A DNA stretch of 64,000 nucleotides from Streptomyces tagetis (GTDB lineage: Bacteria; Actinomycetota; Actinomycetes; Streptomycetales; Streptomycetaceae). A program made the position numbers and the translations under genes. Location of the stretch: NCBI RefSeq assembly GCF_018069565.1, contig NZ_JAGPNL010000006.1, positions 342,459-406,458 of the forward strand. Reading direction: 5' to 3'. This document shows positions 33,267 to 42,345 of the stretch, piece after piece (the first letter of the stretch is position 1; the number at the start of each line of letters is the position of its first letter). The notes under the pieces are model-generated. The model was not told where the DNA came from. It made no database searches and saw nothing but the letters and a program-made list of their open reading frames with translations.

Positions 33267-33696
33267 GGGGCGCGGATCGTCCAATGCGTGGGGGGAGGTG
33301 ACGGGGTGCGGGTGCGTGGGGGACGCGGGGAGCGGGGGTGGGTAAAACGCCCACAGTCTGGGACGCGCCGCTCCCGCGCGACAGGCGCTGCCCACGATAC
33401 GGACAGCTCCGGTACGCCGGGTGATCGTACGGCTACTCGGCTCCCTGTTCCCGCGCGGGCACGCCGAGTTGGTGGAACCCCACAGTCCCCGCCACCCCCT
33501 CCCGGCCGGCGCGCGGGTGACGCCCGCCTCGTCACCTCAGTGACCGGCATCACCCCGGACCACGCATGCCGCGCGTCCTTTGTCGGGAGCCCACCAAGCC
33601 CCCGACCCCGCCTTGTCGGGCACTGCTGGTGATCGGCCGCCGCCCGCTGGGATAGCGTCGCCGTGTCCGACATGTCCACACCACCGCGGAGTCCCC
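33267..33696. other. Divergent intergenic region, permease / bioY
   Basis: 430 bp with no supported gene. TAGCGT near 33653-33658 is a candidate -10 for bioY, with a TTGTCG about 30 nt earlier. Several TGTCGGG phrases around 33575-33625 can fold on each other. I see no convincing BirA/BioQ operator. Confidence 0.45.
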
Positions 33697-34278
33697 ATGA
33701 GCACCGCTGCCGTCCCCGCCCGCACCGGGCTGGTCCTCGCCGATCTCATCCCCTCCTCCCGGGTCCGGGACGCCGCGCTCGTCGCCGGCGGCGCCGCCCT
33801 CACCGGCCTCGCGGCCCAGATCGCGGTGCCCGTGCCGGGCTCCCCGGTACCCGTGACCGGCCAGACCTTCGCGGCGCTCCTCGTCGGCACCTCCCTCGGC
33901 GCCGGCCGCGGCCTGCTCTCCCTCGCGCTGTACGCGCTGGTCGGCATGGCCGGCATGCCCTGGTTCGCCGAGGGCGGCTCCGGCGCCCTCGCCCCCTCCC
34001 TCGGCTACGTCTTCGGCATGATGCTCGCCGCCGCGGCCGTCGGCGCCCTCGCCCGCCGCGGCGCCGACCGCTCCGCCTGGCGGATGGCCGGCACGATGCT
34101 GCTCGGCTCCGCCGTCGTCTACGCCGTCGGCGTCCCCTACCTGGCCCTGTCCACCGGCATGTCCGCCGGTGCCGCCATCGCCGCCGGGCTCACCCCGTTC
34201 CTGATCGGCGACGCGCTCAAGGCCGCCCTGGCCATGGGCGTGCTCCCCACCGCCTGGAAGCTGCTCGGCCGCCGCTGA
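33697..34278 (+). CDS. bioY: BioY-family biotin transporter
   Basis: 193 residues, about six hydrophobic helices. It has the BioY hallmarks VPGSPVPVTGQTFAALLVG, a Gly-rich ALVGMAGMPWFAEGG loop and the C-terminal FLIGDALKAALA. It is the substrate-binding S component of an ECF transporter. No bioM/bioN genes follow, so it either works alone, as reported for solitary BioY, or shares an ECF module encoded elsewhere. The ATG has GCGGAG upstream. A 12-bp terminator hairpin follows. Confidence 0.93.
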   Translation: MSTAAVPARTGLVLADLIPSSRVRDAALVAGGAALTGLAAQIAVPVPGSPVPVTGQTFAALLVGTSLGAGRGLLSLALYALVGMAGMPWFAEGGSGALAPSLGYVFGMMLAAAAVGALARRGADRSAWRMAGTMLLGSAVVYAVGVPYLALSTGMSAGAAIAAGLTPFLIGDALKAALAMGVLPTAWKLLGRR

Positions 34279-34296
34279 CCGGCCGCCCCCGCGCAC

Positions 34297-34326
34297 GAGG
34301 TCCGCCGGCACCGCCCGGCGGACCTC
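34297..34326 (+). terminator. Hairpin terminator after bioY
   Basis: A perfect 12-bp stem (34297-34308 with 34315-34326) with a 6-nt loop lies 18 nt past the stop. Confidence 0.75.
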
Positions 34327-34419
34327 TTCGCGTACCGGGACACATCCGGCCGCCGCCCCGGGCGCGACGAGGGGCACCGTCCGCCGTCACCCGCCGCCCG
34401 CGCCCCGTGGACCCCGTGT

Positions 34420-34425
34420 CACACT
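34420..34425 (+). promoter_or_regulatory. Candidate -10 box (CACACT), leaderless start
   Basis: CACACT ends 6 nt before the rpiB ATG; no Shine-Dalgarno sequence is present. Confidence 0.4.
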
Positions 34426-34431
34426 CGTCGC

Positions 34432-34917
<486 letters not shown>

Positions 34918-35035
34918 CCCCGACGGCGACCGCCGACGGCACGCGGCCCCGGGGCACACCCGCCCCGGGCAGCCGCGCCCGCCCGGCACCCGCTTTCGCC
35001 CCCGCGGCGGCCTCCGCGCGGCGGGTCAGGGAATG

Positions 35036-35082
35036 CCCCGGGCGGGGAAAGCCCCGGGCGGAGACAGACCGGGCAGAGAAAG
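35036..35082. repeat. Three 15-16-bp tandem repeats before the Nei gene
   Basis: Units CCCCGGGCGGGGAAAG (35036-35051), CCCCGGGCGGAGACAG (35052-35067) and ACCGGGCAGAGAAAG (35068-35082). The last unit supplies the GAAAGGA ribosome site of the next gene. Confidence 0.65.
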
Positions 35083-35092
35083 GACCACGTCC

Positions 35093-35932
35093 GTGCCGGA
35101 AGGGCACACCATCCACCGGCTGGCCGAGGACTGCGCCGCCGCCTTCGCCGGCACCACCGTGCGCGTCACCAGCCCCCAGGGCAAGTTCAGCGACGGCGCC
35201 GCCCTGCTCACCGGCACCGTCCTGCGCACCGCCGACGCCCACGGAAAGCACCTCTTCCTCGGCTTCGGCGGCGACGGCGAACCCGCCGACTGGGTCCACA
35301 TCCACCTCGGCCTCTTCGGCAAGGTCACCTTCGGCGCCACCACCGGCGACCCGCCGCAGCCCCCGCCGCCCACGGACACCGTCCGGCTGCGCCTGGCCAA
35401 CGCCACCACCTGGTTCGACCTGCGCGGACCCACCACCTGCGCCCTGGTCACCCCGCCCGAGAAGCAGGCCGTGCACGACCGGCTCGGCCCCGACCCGCTG
35501 CGCCCCCACGACGCCGACCCCGACGCCGCCTACGCCCGCGTCTCGCGCAGCCGCACCACCATCGCCGCCCTCCTCATGGACCAGAAGGTCGTCTCCGGCG
35601 TCGGCAACGTCTACCGCGCCGAGGTCCTCTTCCGGCACGGCATCGACCCCTACCGGCCCGGCCGCTCCCTCACCCGCGCCGAATGGGACGCCCTCTGGCA
35701 GGACCTGACCGAACTCATGCGCGAGGGCGTGCGCCTCAACCGCATCGACACCGTCCGCCCCGAGCACACCCCCGAGGCGATGGGCCGCCCGCCCCGCGTC
35801 GACGACCACGGCGGCGAGGTCTACGTCTACCGCCGGGCCGGCCTCCCCTGCCACCTGTGCGGCGACGAGGTCCGCACCGCCGGGCTCGCCGCCCGCAACC
35901 TCTTCTGGTGCCCCACCTGCCAGCGCTCCTGA
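35093..35932 (+). CDS. Fpg/Nei-family DNA glycosylase (endonuclease VIII-like)
   Basis: 279 residues. It excises oxidised bases and nicks the AP site in base excision repair. After removal of the first residue the N-terminus is Pro-Glu-Gly (VPEGHTIHRLAED), giving the catalytic Pro and Glu. The H2TH region contains DQKVVSGVGNVYRAEVLF. The C-terminal zinc finger has CHLCGDEV ... CPTCQRS. GTG at 35093 places the essential Pro at position 2 and has GAAAGGA about 8 nt upstream. The PEGHTIHR start places it with actinobacterial Nei enzymes rather than MutM (PELPE). Confidence 0.94.
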   Translation: MPEGHTIHRLAEDCAAAFAGTTVRVTSPQGKFSDGAALLTGTVLRTADAHGKHLFLGFGGDGEPADWVHIHLGLFGKVTFGATTGDPPQPPPPTDTVRLRLANATTWFDLRGPTTCALVTPPEKQAVHDRLGPDPLRPHDADPDAAYARVSRSRTTIAALLMDQKVVSGVGNVYRAEVLFRHGIDPYRPGRSLTRAEWDALWQDLTELMREGVRLNRIDTVRPEHTPEAMGRPPRVDDHGGEVYVYRRAGLPCHLCGDEVRTAGLAARNLFWCPTCQRS

Positions 35933-36190
35933 CGCCCCGTCAGGAAGGTTGCGTCCGGCCGGAAGCCGTACCCTCGGCCTCCCGTTTTCTCCCCTCGGCC
36001 GCCCGCCGGGCCGGTACCGTCTTGGGCCAGGGGGGCCGCGACCACCGGGGCCCGCGACAGAGCGAGGCGACATCCGCCGGCCGGCCGCCGGAGGACCGCC
36101 GGTGACGAGCACGGTGAGCCGGGCTCGGACGGGGGACAACCAGGACCTCCCGTACCGAGCGGCCGGTCCGATGGATAGGGTCCCGAACTG

Positions 36191-37381
36191 ATGGCAGCAG
36201 GACGACAGCGGCGCGCGGAAGCCGAGACGTTCACGGCCCGGTTGAAGAAGCAGTGGCACCGGGCCCGCGTCGGGCTGCGCAGATCCGCCGTCGACTACTT
36301 CCGCGGCGACGGCTCCGACTGGATCGCGCTGGCCGGACTGCTGCTGACGATCCCCGTGATCGCGGCCACCACGATGATGAACTCCGTGTGGTTCTCGCCC
36401 GCCGCGCTGGTCCTGCCGATCGTCGCCGGCGGACTGCTGCTGCGCCCGGCCAGCCTGCTCGGCCTCTACGCGGCGGCGGCCACGGCACTGATCGTCGAGT
36501 CGGTGCGCCTCGGCCCGTACACCGAGGGCCCCTCCCGGGTCACCCCCGGCGTGGTCCTGGTCGTCGCCGCCTGCGGATTCTTCGGCCTGCTGATCGCCCA
36601 GTTCCGCAGCCGCGTCGGCGTGCCCTGGCGGCGCGGCGGCACCATGCTCTTCGACCTGCGCGAACGCATCCGCGTCCAGAGCAAGCTGCCCACCCTGCCC
36701 CTGGGCTGGCACCGGGAGATGGCGCTGCGCCCGGCGGGCGGCCAGTCCTTCTCCGGCGACTTCGTCGTCGCCGCCCGCACCGGCGGCGGCCGGACCCTGG
36801 AGGTCGTCCTCACCGACGTCTCCGGCAAGGGCATGGACGCCGGCTCCCGCGCGCTGCTGCTCTCCGGCGCCTTCGGCGGACTGCTGGGCAGCCTGCCCCC
36901 GCACGCCTTCCTGCCCGCCGCCAACGGCTACCTGCTCCGCCAGGACTGGGACGAGGGCTTCGCCACCTCCATCCACCTCGTCCTCGACCTCGACTCGGGC
37001 GACTACGAGCTGTACTCCGCCGGGCACCCGCCGGGCCTCCAGCTCAGCGCGGGCACCGGCCGCTGGGAGGAGAAGTCCGCCGAGGGCCCGCTGCTCGGCG
37101 TGTACGACGGTGCCCAGTTCGACCCGGTGAAGGGCTCCCTGCGCCCCGGCGACGTGCTGATGCTCTTCACCGACGGGCTGGTGGAGACCGCCGAACGGGA
37201 CATCACCGAGGGCATCGACCGGCTCACCGGCGAGGCCGACCGCTATGTCGCCGGAGGCTTCCACGGCGCCGCCTGGCACCTGATCGAGGCGGTGGCCAAG
37301 GACGTCAACGACGACCGCGCGCTCCTGCTGATCAGCCGGGAGGGCCCCTCCGCGGGGGCCCAGGCACTCCTGGACGGCTGA
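36191..37381 (+). CDS. Membrane-bound SpoIIE-type PP2C phosphatase
   Basis: 396 residues. A basic N-terminus is followed by three to four hydrophobic helices (about 45-145) and then a SpoIIE/RsbU-type PP2C domain (about 165-385). Metal-binding aspartates are visible in SFSGDFVVA, LTDVSGKG, LFTDGLVE and VNDDRALL. These phosphatases usually dephosphorylate anti-anti-sigma factors and so release sigma factors; no sensor (PAS/GAF) domain is present, and the target is unknown. The ATG lies 9 nt after TAGGGT, so a near-leaderless transcript is likely. The HD gene follows 77 nt later. Confidence 0.92.
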   Translation: MAAGRQRRAEAETFTARLKKQWHRARVGLRRSAVDYFRGDGSDWIALAGLLLTIPVIAATTMMNSVWFSPAALVLPIVAGGLLLRPASLLGLYAAAATALIVESVRLGPYTEGPSRVTPGVVLVVAACGFFGLLIAQFRSRVGVPWRRGGTMLFDLRERIRVQSKLPTLPLGWHREMALRPAGGQSFSGDFVVAARTGGGRTLEVVLTDVSGKGMDAGSRALLLSGAFGGLLGSLPPHAFLPAANGYLLRQDWDEGFATSIHLVLDLDSGDYELYSAGHPPGLQLSAGTGRWEEKSAEGPLLGVYDGAQFDPVKGSLRPGDVLMLFTDGLVETAERDITEGIDRLTGEADRYVAGGFHGAAWHLIEAVAKDVNDDRALLLISREGPSAGAQALLDG

Positions 37382-37445
37382 CCCCGGCGACCGCGGGGCC
37401 CGCGGTCGCGGCCCGCCGGGGAAGGGCCCTCCGGAAGACCCCTGG

Positions 37446-37451
37446 CACACT
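37446..37451 (+). promoter_or_regulatory. Candidate -10 box (CACACT), leaderless start
   Basis: CACACT ends 7 nt before the GTG at 37459; no ribosome site is seen. Confidence 0.4.
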
Positions 37452-37458
37452 GGGGCGC

Positions 37459-37962
37459 GTGCACCCCACCACCCCACCGCTCACCCTGCCCGAGGTCGAG
37501 GCGCTGGCCCGCGAGGCCCACGCGGGCCAGAGGGACAAGGCGGGCCGCCCCTACGCCGAGCACCTGCGGGCCGTCGCCGAGGGCGTCCGGCGCCGCGGCG
37601 GGGACGCGGACCAGATCGCCGCGGCCTGGCTGCACGACGCCGTCGAGGACGACGCCCTCAGCGAGCGGTGGCTGCGCGAGGCCGCGCTCAGCCGCCGCAC
37701 CAAGGACATCGTCCTCGCCCTCACCAGAAGCCCCGGGGAGACCCCGCAGGCGTACGCGGCCCGCGTCCTGGCCACACCGGGCGCCGCCCTGGTCAAGGAG
37801 GCCGACCTCGCACACAACGCGGACCCGGACCGGCTCGCCCTCCTCGACGCGGCCACCCGCGCCCGGCTGACCGCGAAGTACACGCGGATGCGCGCACTCC
37901 TCGGCCTGCCGGAGACGCCGCGCACCGGGGACGAGCGGGACGCCCCGGGCGACGGCTCGTAG
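37459..37962 (+). CDS. HD-domain phosphohydrolase-like protein
   Basis: 167 residues. The single HD domain resembles the (p)ppGpp hydrolase half of RelA/SpoT: AREAHAGQRDKAGRPYAEHL, WLHDAVEDD, and a later VKEADLAHNAD (Asp ligand). There is no synthetase or ACT domain, so it could be a small (p)ppGpp hydrolase (MESH1-like) or another nucleotide phosphohydrolase. GTG at 37459 lacks a Shine-Dalgarno sequence but has CACACT 7 nt upstream. The C-terminal tail (TPRTGDERDAPGDGS) is disordered. Confidence 0.82.
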   Translation: MHPTTPPLTLPEVEALAREAHAGQRDKAGRPYAEHLRAVAEGVRRRGGDADQIAAAWLHDAVEDDALSERWLREAALSRRTKDIVLALTRSPGETPQAYAARVLATPGAALVKEADLAHNADPDRLALLDAATRARLTAKYTRMRALLGLPETPRTGDERDAPGDGS

Positions 37963-37989
37963 ACGGCGGGGCGGCCGGCCCCCCCCGTC

Positions 37990-38063
37990 AACCGGCCACC
38001 GGGCCAGGCGGGCACCCGGCCAGGCGGCCAACCGGCCAACGGGCCAGGCGGCCGGCCAACCGG
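37990..38063. repeat. Degenerate CCGGCCA/CCAGGCGG tandem repeats
   Basis: Repeats of phrases such as CAACCGGCCA and GGGCCAGGCGG at about 16-24 bp spacing fill the space between the HD gene and the convergent acyltransferase. They reach its stop codon. Confidence 0.6.
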
Positions 38064-39191
38064 CTAGGCGGAGACCTTCTCCCGGCGCTCCCCGGACGGC
38101 TCGCGTTCCGCGTGGTCCCCGCGTTCCCCGCGCTCGCGGGCGAGTTCGGCCGCGTCCCGGCGGAACGCCCACTCCATCCGCGGCTCCATCACGCAGCGCA
38201 GCGCCCGCCGCACCGGCGCGGTGCACAGCAGGGTGACCGCCACCGCGGCCAGCACGGTCAGCGCGAGTTCGCCGAGCGGCTGGTGCAGGGCGGGGTGGGA
38301 GTACCAGTCGCCGATGTAGCCGGCCTTGATCAGGAAACCGTGCAGCAGGTACCCGTAGAGCGTGCCGGCGCCCAGCGACGTGAACCACGTGTGGCGGCCC
38401 GGCACCCAGGCGAAGAAGCAGGCCGTCAGCAGCACCGAGCAGCCGAAGAGGGCGAGGACCATCACCGGCCCGATCCACCAGGGCGCGCCCATGTCCTGCG
38501 CGGCCGAGTTGCGGTAGATCCAGCCCGCGTCCATGTTCGGCGACACGAACCAGCCGACCAGCAGGGCCGCCGCGAACACCGGCACCGACAGCACCCGCAC
38601 CGCGCGGCGCCGCACCATGGTGAAGTGCTCGGGCCGCAGGCACAGGCCCAGCACGAAGCACGGCAGGAACTGCAACAGCCGCTGCATGCCCAGGTCGTAG
38701 CCGATCGACGGGGAGACCGACGCCAGCATGGCGACGACCAGCGAGACCGCGAGCGGGTGGCGGATCGTCTTCCACAACGGGGTGGTCAGACGCCACACGA
38801 ACAGCGCGCACAGGAACCAGGTCAGGTACCAGGGGGACATGAGGCTGATGTCGTGCCCCCCGTCCCCGGCGACGTGGCGCTGGAAGAGGGCGTACGCGGT
38901 CTCGAAGACGACGTACGGGACGGCGATCCCGGTCACGAGCCGGCGCAGCCGGTCCGGGCGCATGTCGAAACTGCGCGAGAAATAGCCGGAGATGATGATG
39001 AACGCCGGCATGTGGAAGACGTACACGACGGTGTACAGCGTGTCGATGACCCGGCTGTCGTCGTTGAGCGGGTCCCACGCGTGGCCCATGGCCACCAGCA
39101 CGATCGCCAGGTACTTGGCGTTGTCGAAGAAGGGGTCGCGCCGGGCGCCGGAGGGGGCCGCACGGTCCTGCGACGGCAGCGAGTCGGTCAT
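38064..39191 (-). CDS. Acyltransferase 3 family membrane protein
   Basis: 375 residues, about ten hydrophobic helices. The N-terminal family motif is FFDNAKYLAIVLVAMGHAWDP with the conserved His, followed by FHMPAFIIISGYFS. Members O-acylate exported carbohydrates or other small extracytoplasmic substrates. The start ATG has GGGAGG 5 nt upstream. A minus-strand TAGGGT at 39277-39282 is a candidate -10. A charged cytoplasmic tail (ERGERGDHAERE) ends the protein. No sugar biosynthesis genes are adjacent, so the acceptor is unknown. Confidence 0.9.
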   Translation of the reverse strand: MTDSLPSQDRAAPSGARRDPFFDNAKYLAIVLVAMGHAWDPLNDDSRVIDTLYTVVYVFHMPAFIIISGYFSRSFDMRPDRLRRLVTGIAVPYVVFETAYALFQRHVAGDGGHDISLMSPWYLTWFLCALFVWRLTTPLWKTIRHPLAVSLVVAMLASVSPSIGYDLGMQRLLQFLPCFVLGLCLRPEHFTMVRRRAVRVLSVPVFAAALLVGWFVSPNMDAGWIYRNSAAQDMGAPWWIGPVMVLALFGCSVLLTACFFAWVPGRHTWFTSLGAGTLYGYLLHGFLIKAGYIGDWYSHPALHQPLGELALTVLAAVAVTLLCTAPVRRALRCVMEPRMEWAFRRDAAELARERGERGDHAEREPSGERREKVSA

Positions 39192-39846
39192 ACGGCCTCC
39201 CGCCCTCGGCCGGGCGGGCGGGTCCGGGACCCCGCTGCGTTTGTGGGGGACGAGGCAGCGTTCAACATCTGAGGCACCCTAGCGTTGTCCGAGTGATTCC
39301 GTAAAACCATCCACGTCATTCCTGTATTCGGCTTCACGGCTCGGTGCGCGACTACCCGCAATTCCCGGAGAGTTGACCTGCCGGATTACGTGACCGGCCC
39401 CACACGGCGGCATGGTGCCGCCCGGCGGCCTGCCCCGCACCGGAGGGGGAGACGCTCCCGGCTTGTCATGATTCATCGCTTCTCAGGCGCACATAAGGAC
39501 ACCCGAAGGCGGCCCGGAACGCGCCGCCGGAGCGCCCGCACTTCTCGGCCACACGCCACCGCCGCGCCCCGCCACGCGAATTCGTATTTCCTGCGGAGAA
39601 GGTGTGTGGGCAGCGAAACGACGTGGCCGGAATTCCCCGTGCGAGTGCCCCGTCGAATTCCTGTACGGCACCCCGCGGCCCCGCTCCGCCGGCCCTCACC
39701 CGGGCCGCCCCGGCCGGGTTCCGCCGCGGACGTTGTGTCACCTGCCGCATAGTGGGGCCCGGTTGGTGGCACGATGGTTCTGGCGGGGGTGCGCCGGATT
39801 GCGCCCCAGGGCCGGGAGTGCGGACCGACCGAGGGTGTGATCAGTT
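39192..39846. other. 655-bp gene-free region
   Basis: The largest gap in the window. GC is lower between about 39295 and 39350 and near 39580, typical of promoters. Several short reading frames exist on both strands, but none has a ribosome site with matching codon bias or a recognisable product. It may hide a small RNA. Confidence 0.5.
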
Positions 39847-40041
39847 GTGGCCATTTCACTGTCCGTGGTGCTGCTGTTGGCGATCATCCTGGTGGTGCTG
39901 CTGCGCGGCGGCTCCCTCAAGGCGGGCCCGGCGATCGTGGCGATCCTCTTCGGCTTCTTCCTCGCCTCCACGGGCATGGCCGACGACATCCAGCGGTTCC
40001 TGAACTCGATAGCGGACACGATCAACTCGATCCGCTTCTAG
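39847..40041 (+). CDS. Small membrane protein, unknown
   Basis: 64 residues with two hydrophobic helices (about 2-20 and 27-45) joined by GGSLKAGP, then a short amphipathic tail (DDIQRFLNSIADTINSIRF). Codon bias is good and the GTG is preceded by GAGGGTG at loose spacing. I recall similar small proteins in other Streptomyces near the tRNA/tig region but know no function. Its size and tail are compatible with a membrane-associated regulatory peptide; that is inference. Confidence 0.75.
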   Translation: MAISLSVVLLLAIILVVLLRGGSLKAGPAIVAILFGFFLASTGMADDIQRFLNSIADTINSIRF

Positions 40042-40100
40042 CCGGCGCCGAACGGCTCCGGCCCGGCCCCCACACAGGGGACCGGGCCGGAGACCAGGAG

Positions 40101-40174
40101 TGGAGCGGGCGACGGGAATCGAACCCGCGTAGCTAGTTTGGAAGACTAGTGCTCTGCCATTGAGCTACGCCCGC
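40101..40174 (-). tRNA. tRNA-Gly (anticodon UCC)
   Basis: 74 nt including the encoded CCA. The acceptor stem GCGGGCG pairs with CGCCCGC, the anticodon loop is CTTCCAA, and the T loop GGTTCGATTCC is intact. Confidence 0.95.
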
Positions 40175-40332
40175 ACACGACGCGCCGCGGTCACCGCCGC
40201 GGCACTGGAGGCATCGTAGCGGGTCGGCCCCGGTGCGCGCACACCCCGTTCCCGGCCGTGCCGCACCGTCACGGACGGAAGAACCCGGAGGCCGCGGCGC
40301 GCGGCGGCATGTACCCTACGTGTCGCACCAGA

Positions 40333-40409
40333 CGGGGTGTGGCGCAGCTTGGTAGCGCGTCCGCTTTGGGAGCGGAAGGCCGTGGGTTCAAATCCCGCCA
40401 CCCCGACCA
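40333..40409 (+). tRNA. tRNA-Pro (anticodon UGG)
   Basis: 77 nt including encoded CCA. The acceptor stem CGGGGTG pairs with CACCCCG, the anticodon loop TTTGGGA gives TGG, and the T loop GGTTCAAATCC is intact. Confidence 0.95.
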
Positions 40410-40601
40410 TCCGCCGGCCGTCCCCGGCCGCGGCCCCTCCGGCGGCCGGTCCCCGTGATCGCCTTTGGGGACGTGGAGGCGCTGCCGTTACTATGCAAGC
40501 TGCACGCCCGTGTGTCTCAGCGTCTGCAGTCTCCGGGCGGCGTAGCAGCCGGAGCCCCAGGTCCCGGCGATCCGAGAAGTCAGCCACAAGGAGACCGAAC
40601 C

Positions 40602-42047
40602 GTGAAGAGCGCCGTGGAGACCCTGAACCCGACCCGGGTTCGGCTCACTGTCGAGGTGCCCTTCGAGGAGCTCAAGGACAGCCTCGACGCGGCGTACAAG
40701 AAGATCAACCAGCAGGTCACGGTGAAGGGCTTCCGCAAGGGCAAGATCCCTGCCCGGGTCATCGACCAGCGCTTCGGCCGCGGTGCCGTACTGGAGGAGG
40801 CCGTCAACGACGCGCTTCCCAAGTTCTACACCGACGCCGTCAACGAGGCCGAGCTGAACCCGCTGGGCCAGCCCGAGGTCGACATCACCGAGCTGAAGGA
40901 CGGCGAGACGCTGAACTTCACCGCCGAGGTCGACATCCGCCCGACCATCGAGATCCCGGACTACTCCGGCATCGAGGTCGAGGTCGACGCCGTCGAGGTC
41001 ACCGACGAGGACCTCGAGAAGTCGGTGGAGCAGCTCCGCGAGCGCTTCGCCACCACCGCGCCGGTCGAGCGCGCCGCCGAGGAGGGCGACGTCGTCACCC
41101 TCGACCTGCGGGCCAAGGTCGACGGCGAGGTGCTGGAGGACGGCGTCGCCGACGGCGTCTCGTACACCATCGGCTCCGGCGAGCTGCTCGACGGCATCGA
41201 CGACGCCGTCAAGGGCCTTGAGGCCGGCGGCGAGGCCACCTTCGCCTCCGAGCTGAAGGGCGGCTCGGCGGCCGGCAAGGAGGCCGAGGTCACCGTCAAG
41301 GTCACCCAGGTCGCCAAGCGCGAGCTGCCCGAGCTGGACGACGACTTCGCCCAGCTCGCCTCCGAGTTCGACACGCTGGACGAGCTGAAGGCCGACAGCC
41401 GCAAGCGGCTGGCCGACATGAAGCAGTACGACCAGGCCACGCAGGCCCAGGAGCGCGTGCTCGACAAGCTCCTGGAGCTGGTCGAGGTGCCCGTCCCCGA
41501 GAAGCTCCTCGAGGACGAGATCAACACCCGCAAGCACAACCTGGAGCACCACCAGCTCGGCCAGATGGGCCTCACCCTCGACAAGTACCTGGAGCTCCAG
41601 GGCAAGACCGCCGAGGAGTTCGAGACCGAGACGCGCGAGGCCGCCGTCAAGGGCATCAAGACCCAGTTCGTCCTCGACGAACTGGTCAAGCAGGAGAAGC
41701 TCAACGTCAACCAGGAGGAGCTGACCGAGCACCTCATGCGGCGCGCGGCCTCCTCCGGCATGTCCCCCGACCAGTTCGCCCAGGCCGTCGTCGAGCAGGG
41801 CCAGGTCCCGCTGCTCGTCGGCGAGGTCGCCCGCGGCAAGGCCCTGGCCGCCGTGGTCGAGAAGGCCACCGTGAAGGACACCAACGGCGAGGTCGTCGAC
41901 CTGGAGGACGACGAGGAAGCCGACGAGGCCGCCGCGACCGACGAGACGGCCGCGCCCGCCGAGGCCGACGCCGACACGGCCGACGCCGCCTCCGAGGCCC
42001 CCGCCGAGGGTGCCCAGGAGAAGGCCGGGGAGAAGACCGAGGGCTGA
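40602..42047 (+). CDS. tig: Trigger factor
   Basis: 481 residues. It is a ribosome-bound chaperone and peptidyl-prolyl isomerase acting on nascent chains. The N-terminal ribosome-binding signature GFRKGKIPARVIDQRFG is at about 43-58, the FKBP-type domain at about 160-245 (EEGDVVTLDLRAKVDG) and a long helical C-terminal domain ends in an acidic Ala/Glu-rich tail. GTG is preceded by AAGGAG 8 nt upstream. TACTAT near 40489-40494 is a candidate -10. It lies upstream of clpP1, and an 11-bp terminator separates them. Confidence 0.97.
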   Translation: MKSAVETLNPTRVRLTVEVPFEELKDSLDAAYKKINQQVTVKGFRKGKIPARVIDQRFGRGAVLEEAVNDALPKFYTDAVNEAELNPLGQPEVDITELKDGETLNFTAEVDIRPTIEIPDYSGIEVEVDAVEVTDEDLEKSVEQLRERFATTAPVERAAEEGDVVTLDLRAKVDGEVLEDGVADGVSYTIGSGELLDGIDDAVKGLEAGGEATFASELKGGSAAGKEAEVTVKVTQVAKRELPELDDDFAQLASEFDTLDELKADSRKRLADMKQYDQATQAQERVLDKLLELVEVPVPEKLLEDEINTRKHNLEHHQLGQMGLTLDKYLELQGKTAEEFETETREAAVKGIKTQFVLDELVKQEKLNVNQEELTEHLMRRAASSGMSPDQFAQAVVEQGQVPLLVGEVARGKALAAVVEKATVKDTNGEVVDLEDDEEADEAAATDETAAPAEADADTADAASEAPAEGAQEKAGEKTEG

Positions 42048-42074
42048 TCCTCGCGCCGCCCCCACGGACGTACG

Positions 42075-42105
42075 ACGGGCCCCGGACAGCCATGCCGGGG
42101 CCCGT
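42075..42105 (+). terminator. Hairpin terminator after tig
   Basis: A perfect 11-bp stem (42075-42085 with 42095-42105) with a 9-nt loop lies 27 nt past the tig stop. Confidence 0.7.
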
Positions 42106-42175
42106 CTGCCGTACGGCCGTACGGGCGAAACCCCGCAGGGCACGGCCGTGTCCGGCCGCCGGGCCCGGCTGCATG

Positions 42176-42189
42176 CGCTCACAGCGAAC
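42176..42189. promoter_or_regulatory. ClgR operator upstream of clpP1
   Basis: Read on the minus strand the sequence is GTTCGC-TGTGA-GCG, an exact match to the published GTTCGC-N5-GCG ClgR motif. It lies about 160 bp before clpP1 and about 45 bp before a candidate -10 (TAGGGT, 42228-42233), a normal activator position. Confidence 0.7.
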
Positions 42190-42345
42190 ACCGCGGGAAC
42201 CGGGATGGCACCGCAGGGTCACCGCGTTAGGGTCCATGAGTACGAGGGCAGGGGAGTCCCCGAAAACGGCCAGACGGATGGCCCCCAGCCCCGGCAGAAC
42301 ACGTGAGACGGCCCGGCGCCGTCGTTAAGACGAGCAGGTGGATAC

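Noticed and set aside
37990..38063. CRISPR-like array
   Set aside because: The repeats are short, degenerate and contiguous, with no unique spacers and no cas genes.
39473..39859. Minus-strand frame of 128 codons in the 655-bp gap
   Set aside because: No ribosome site, codon bias unlike neighbouring genes and no recognisable product.
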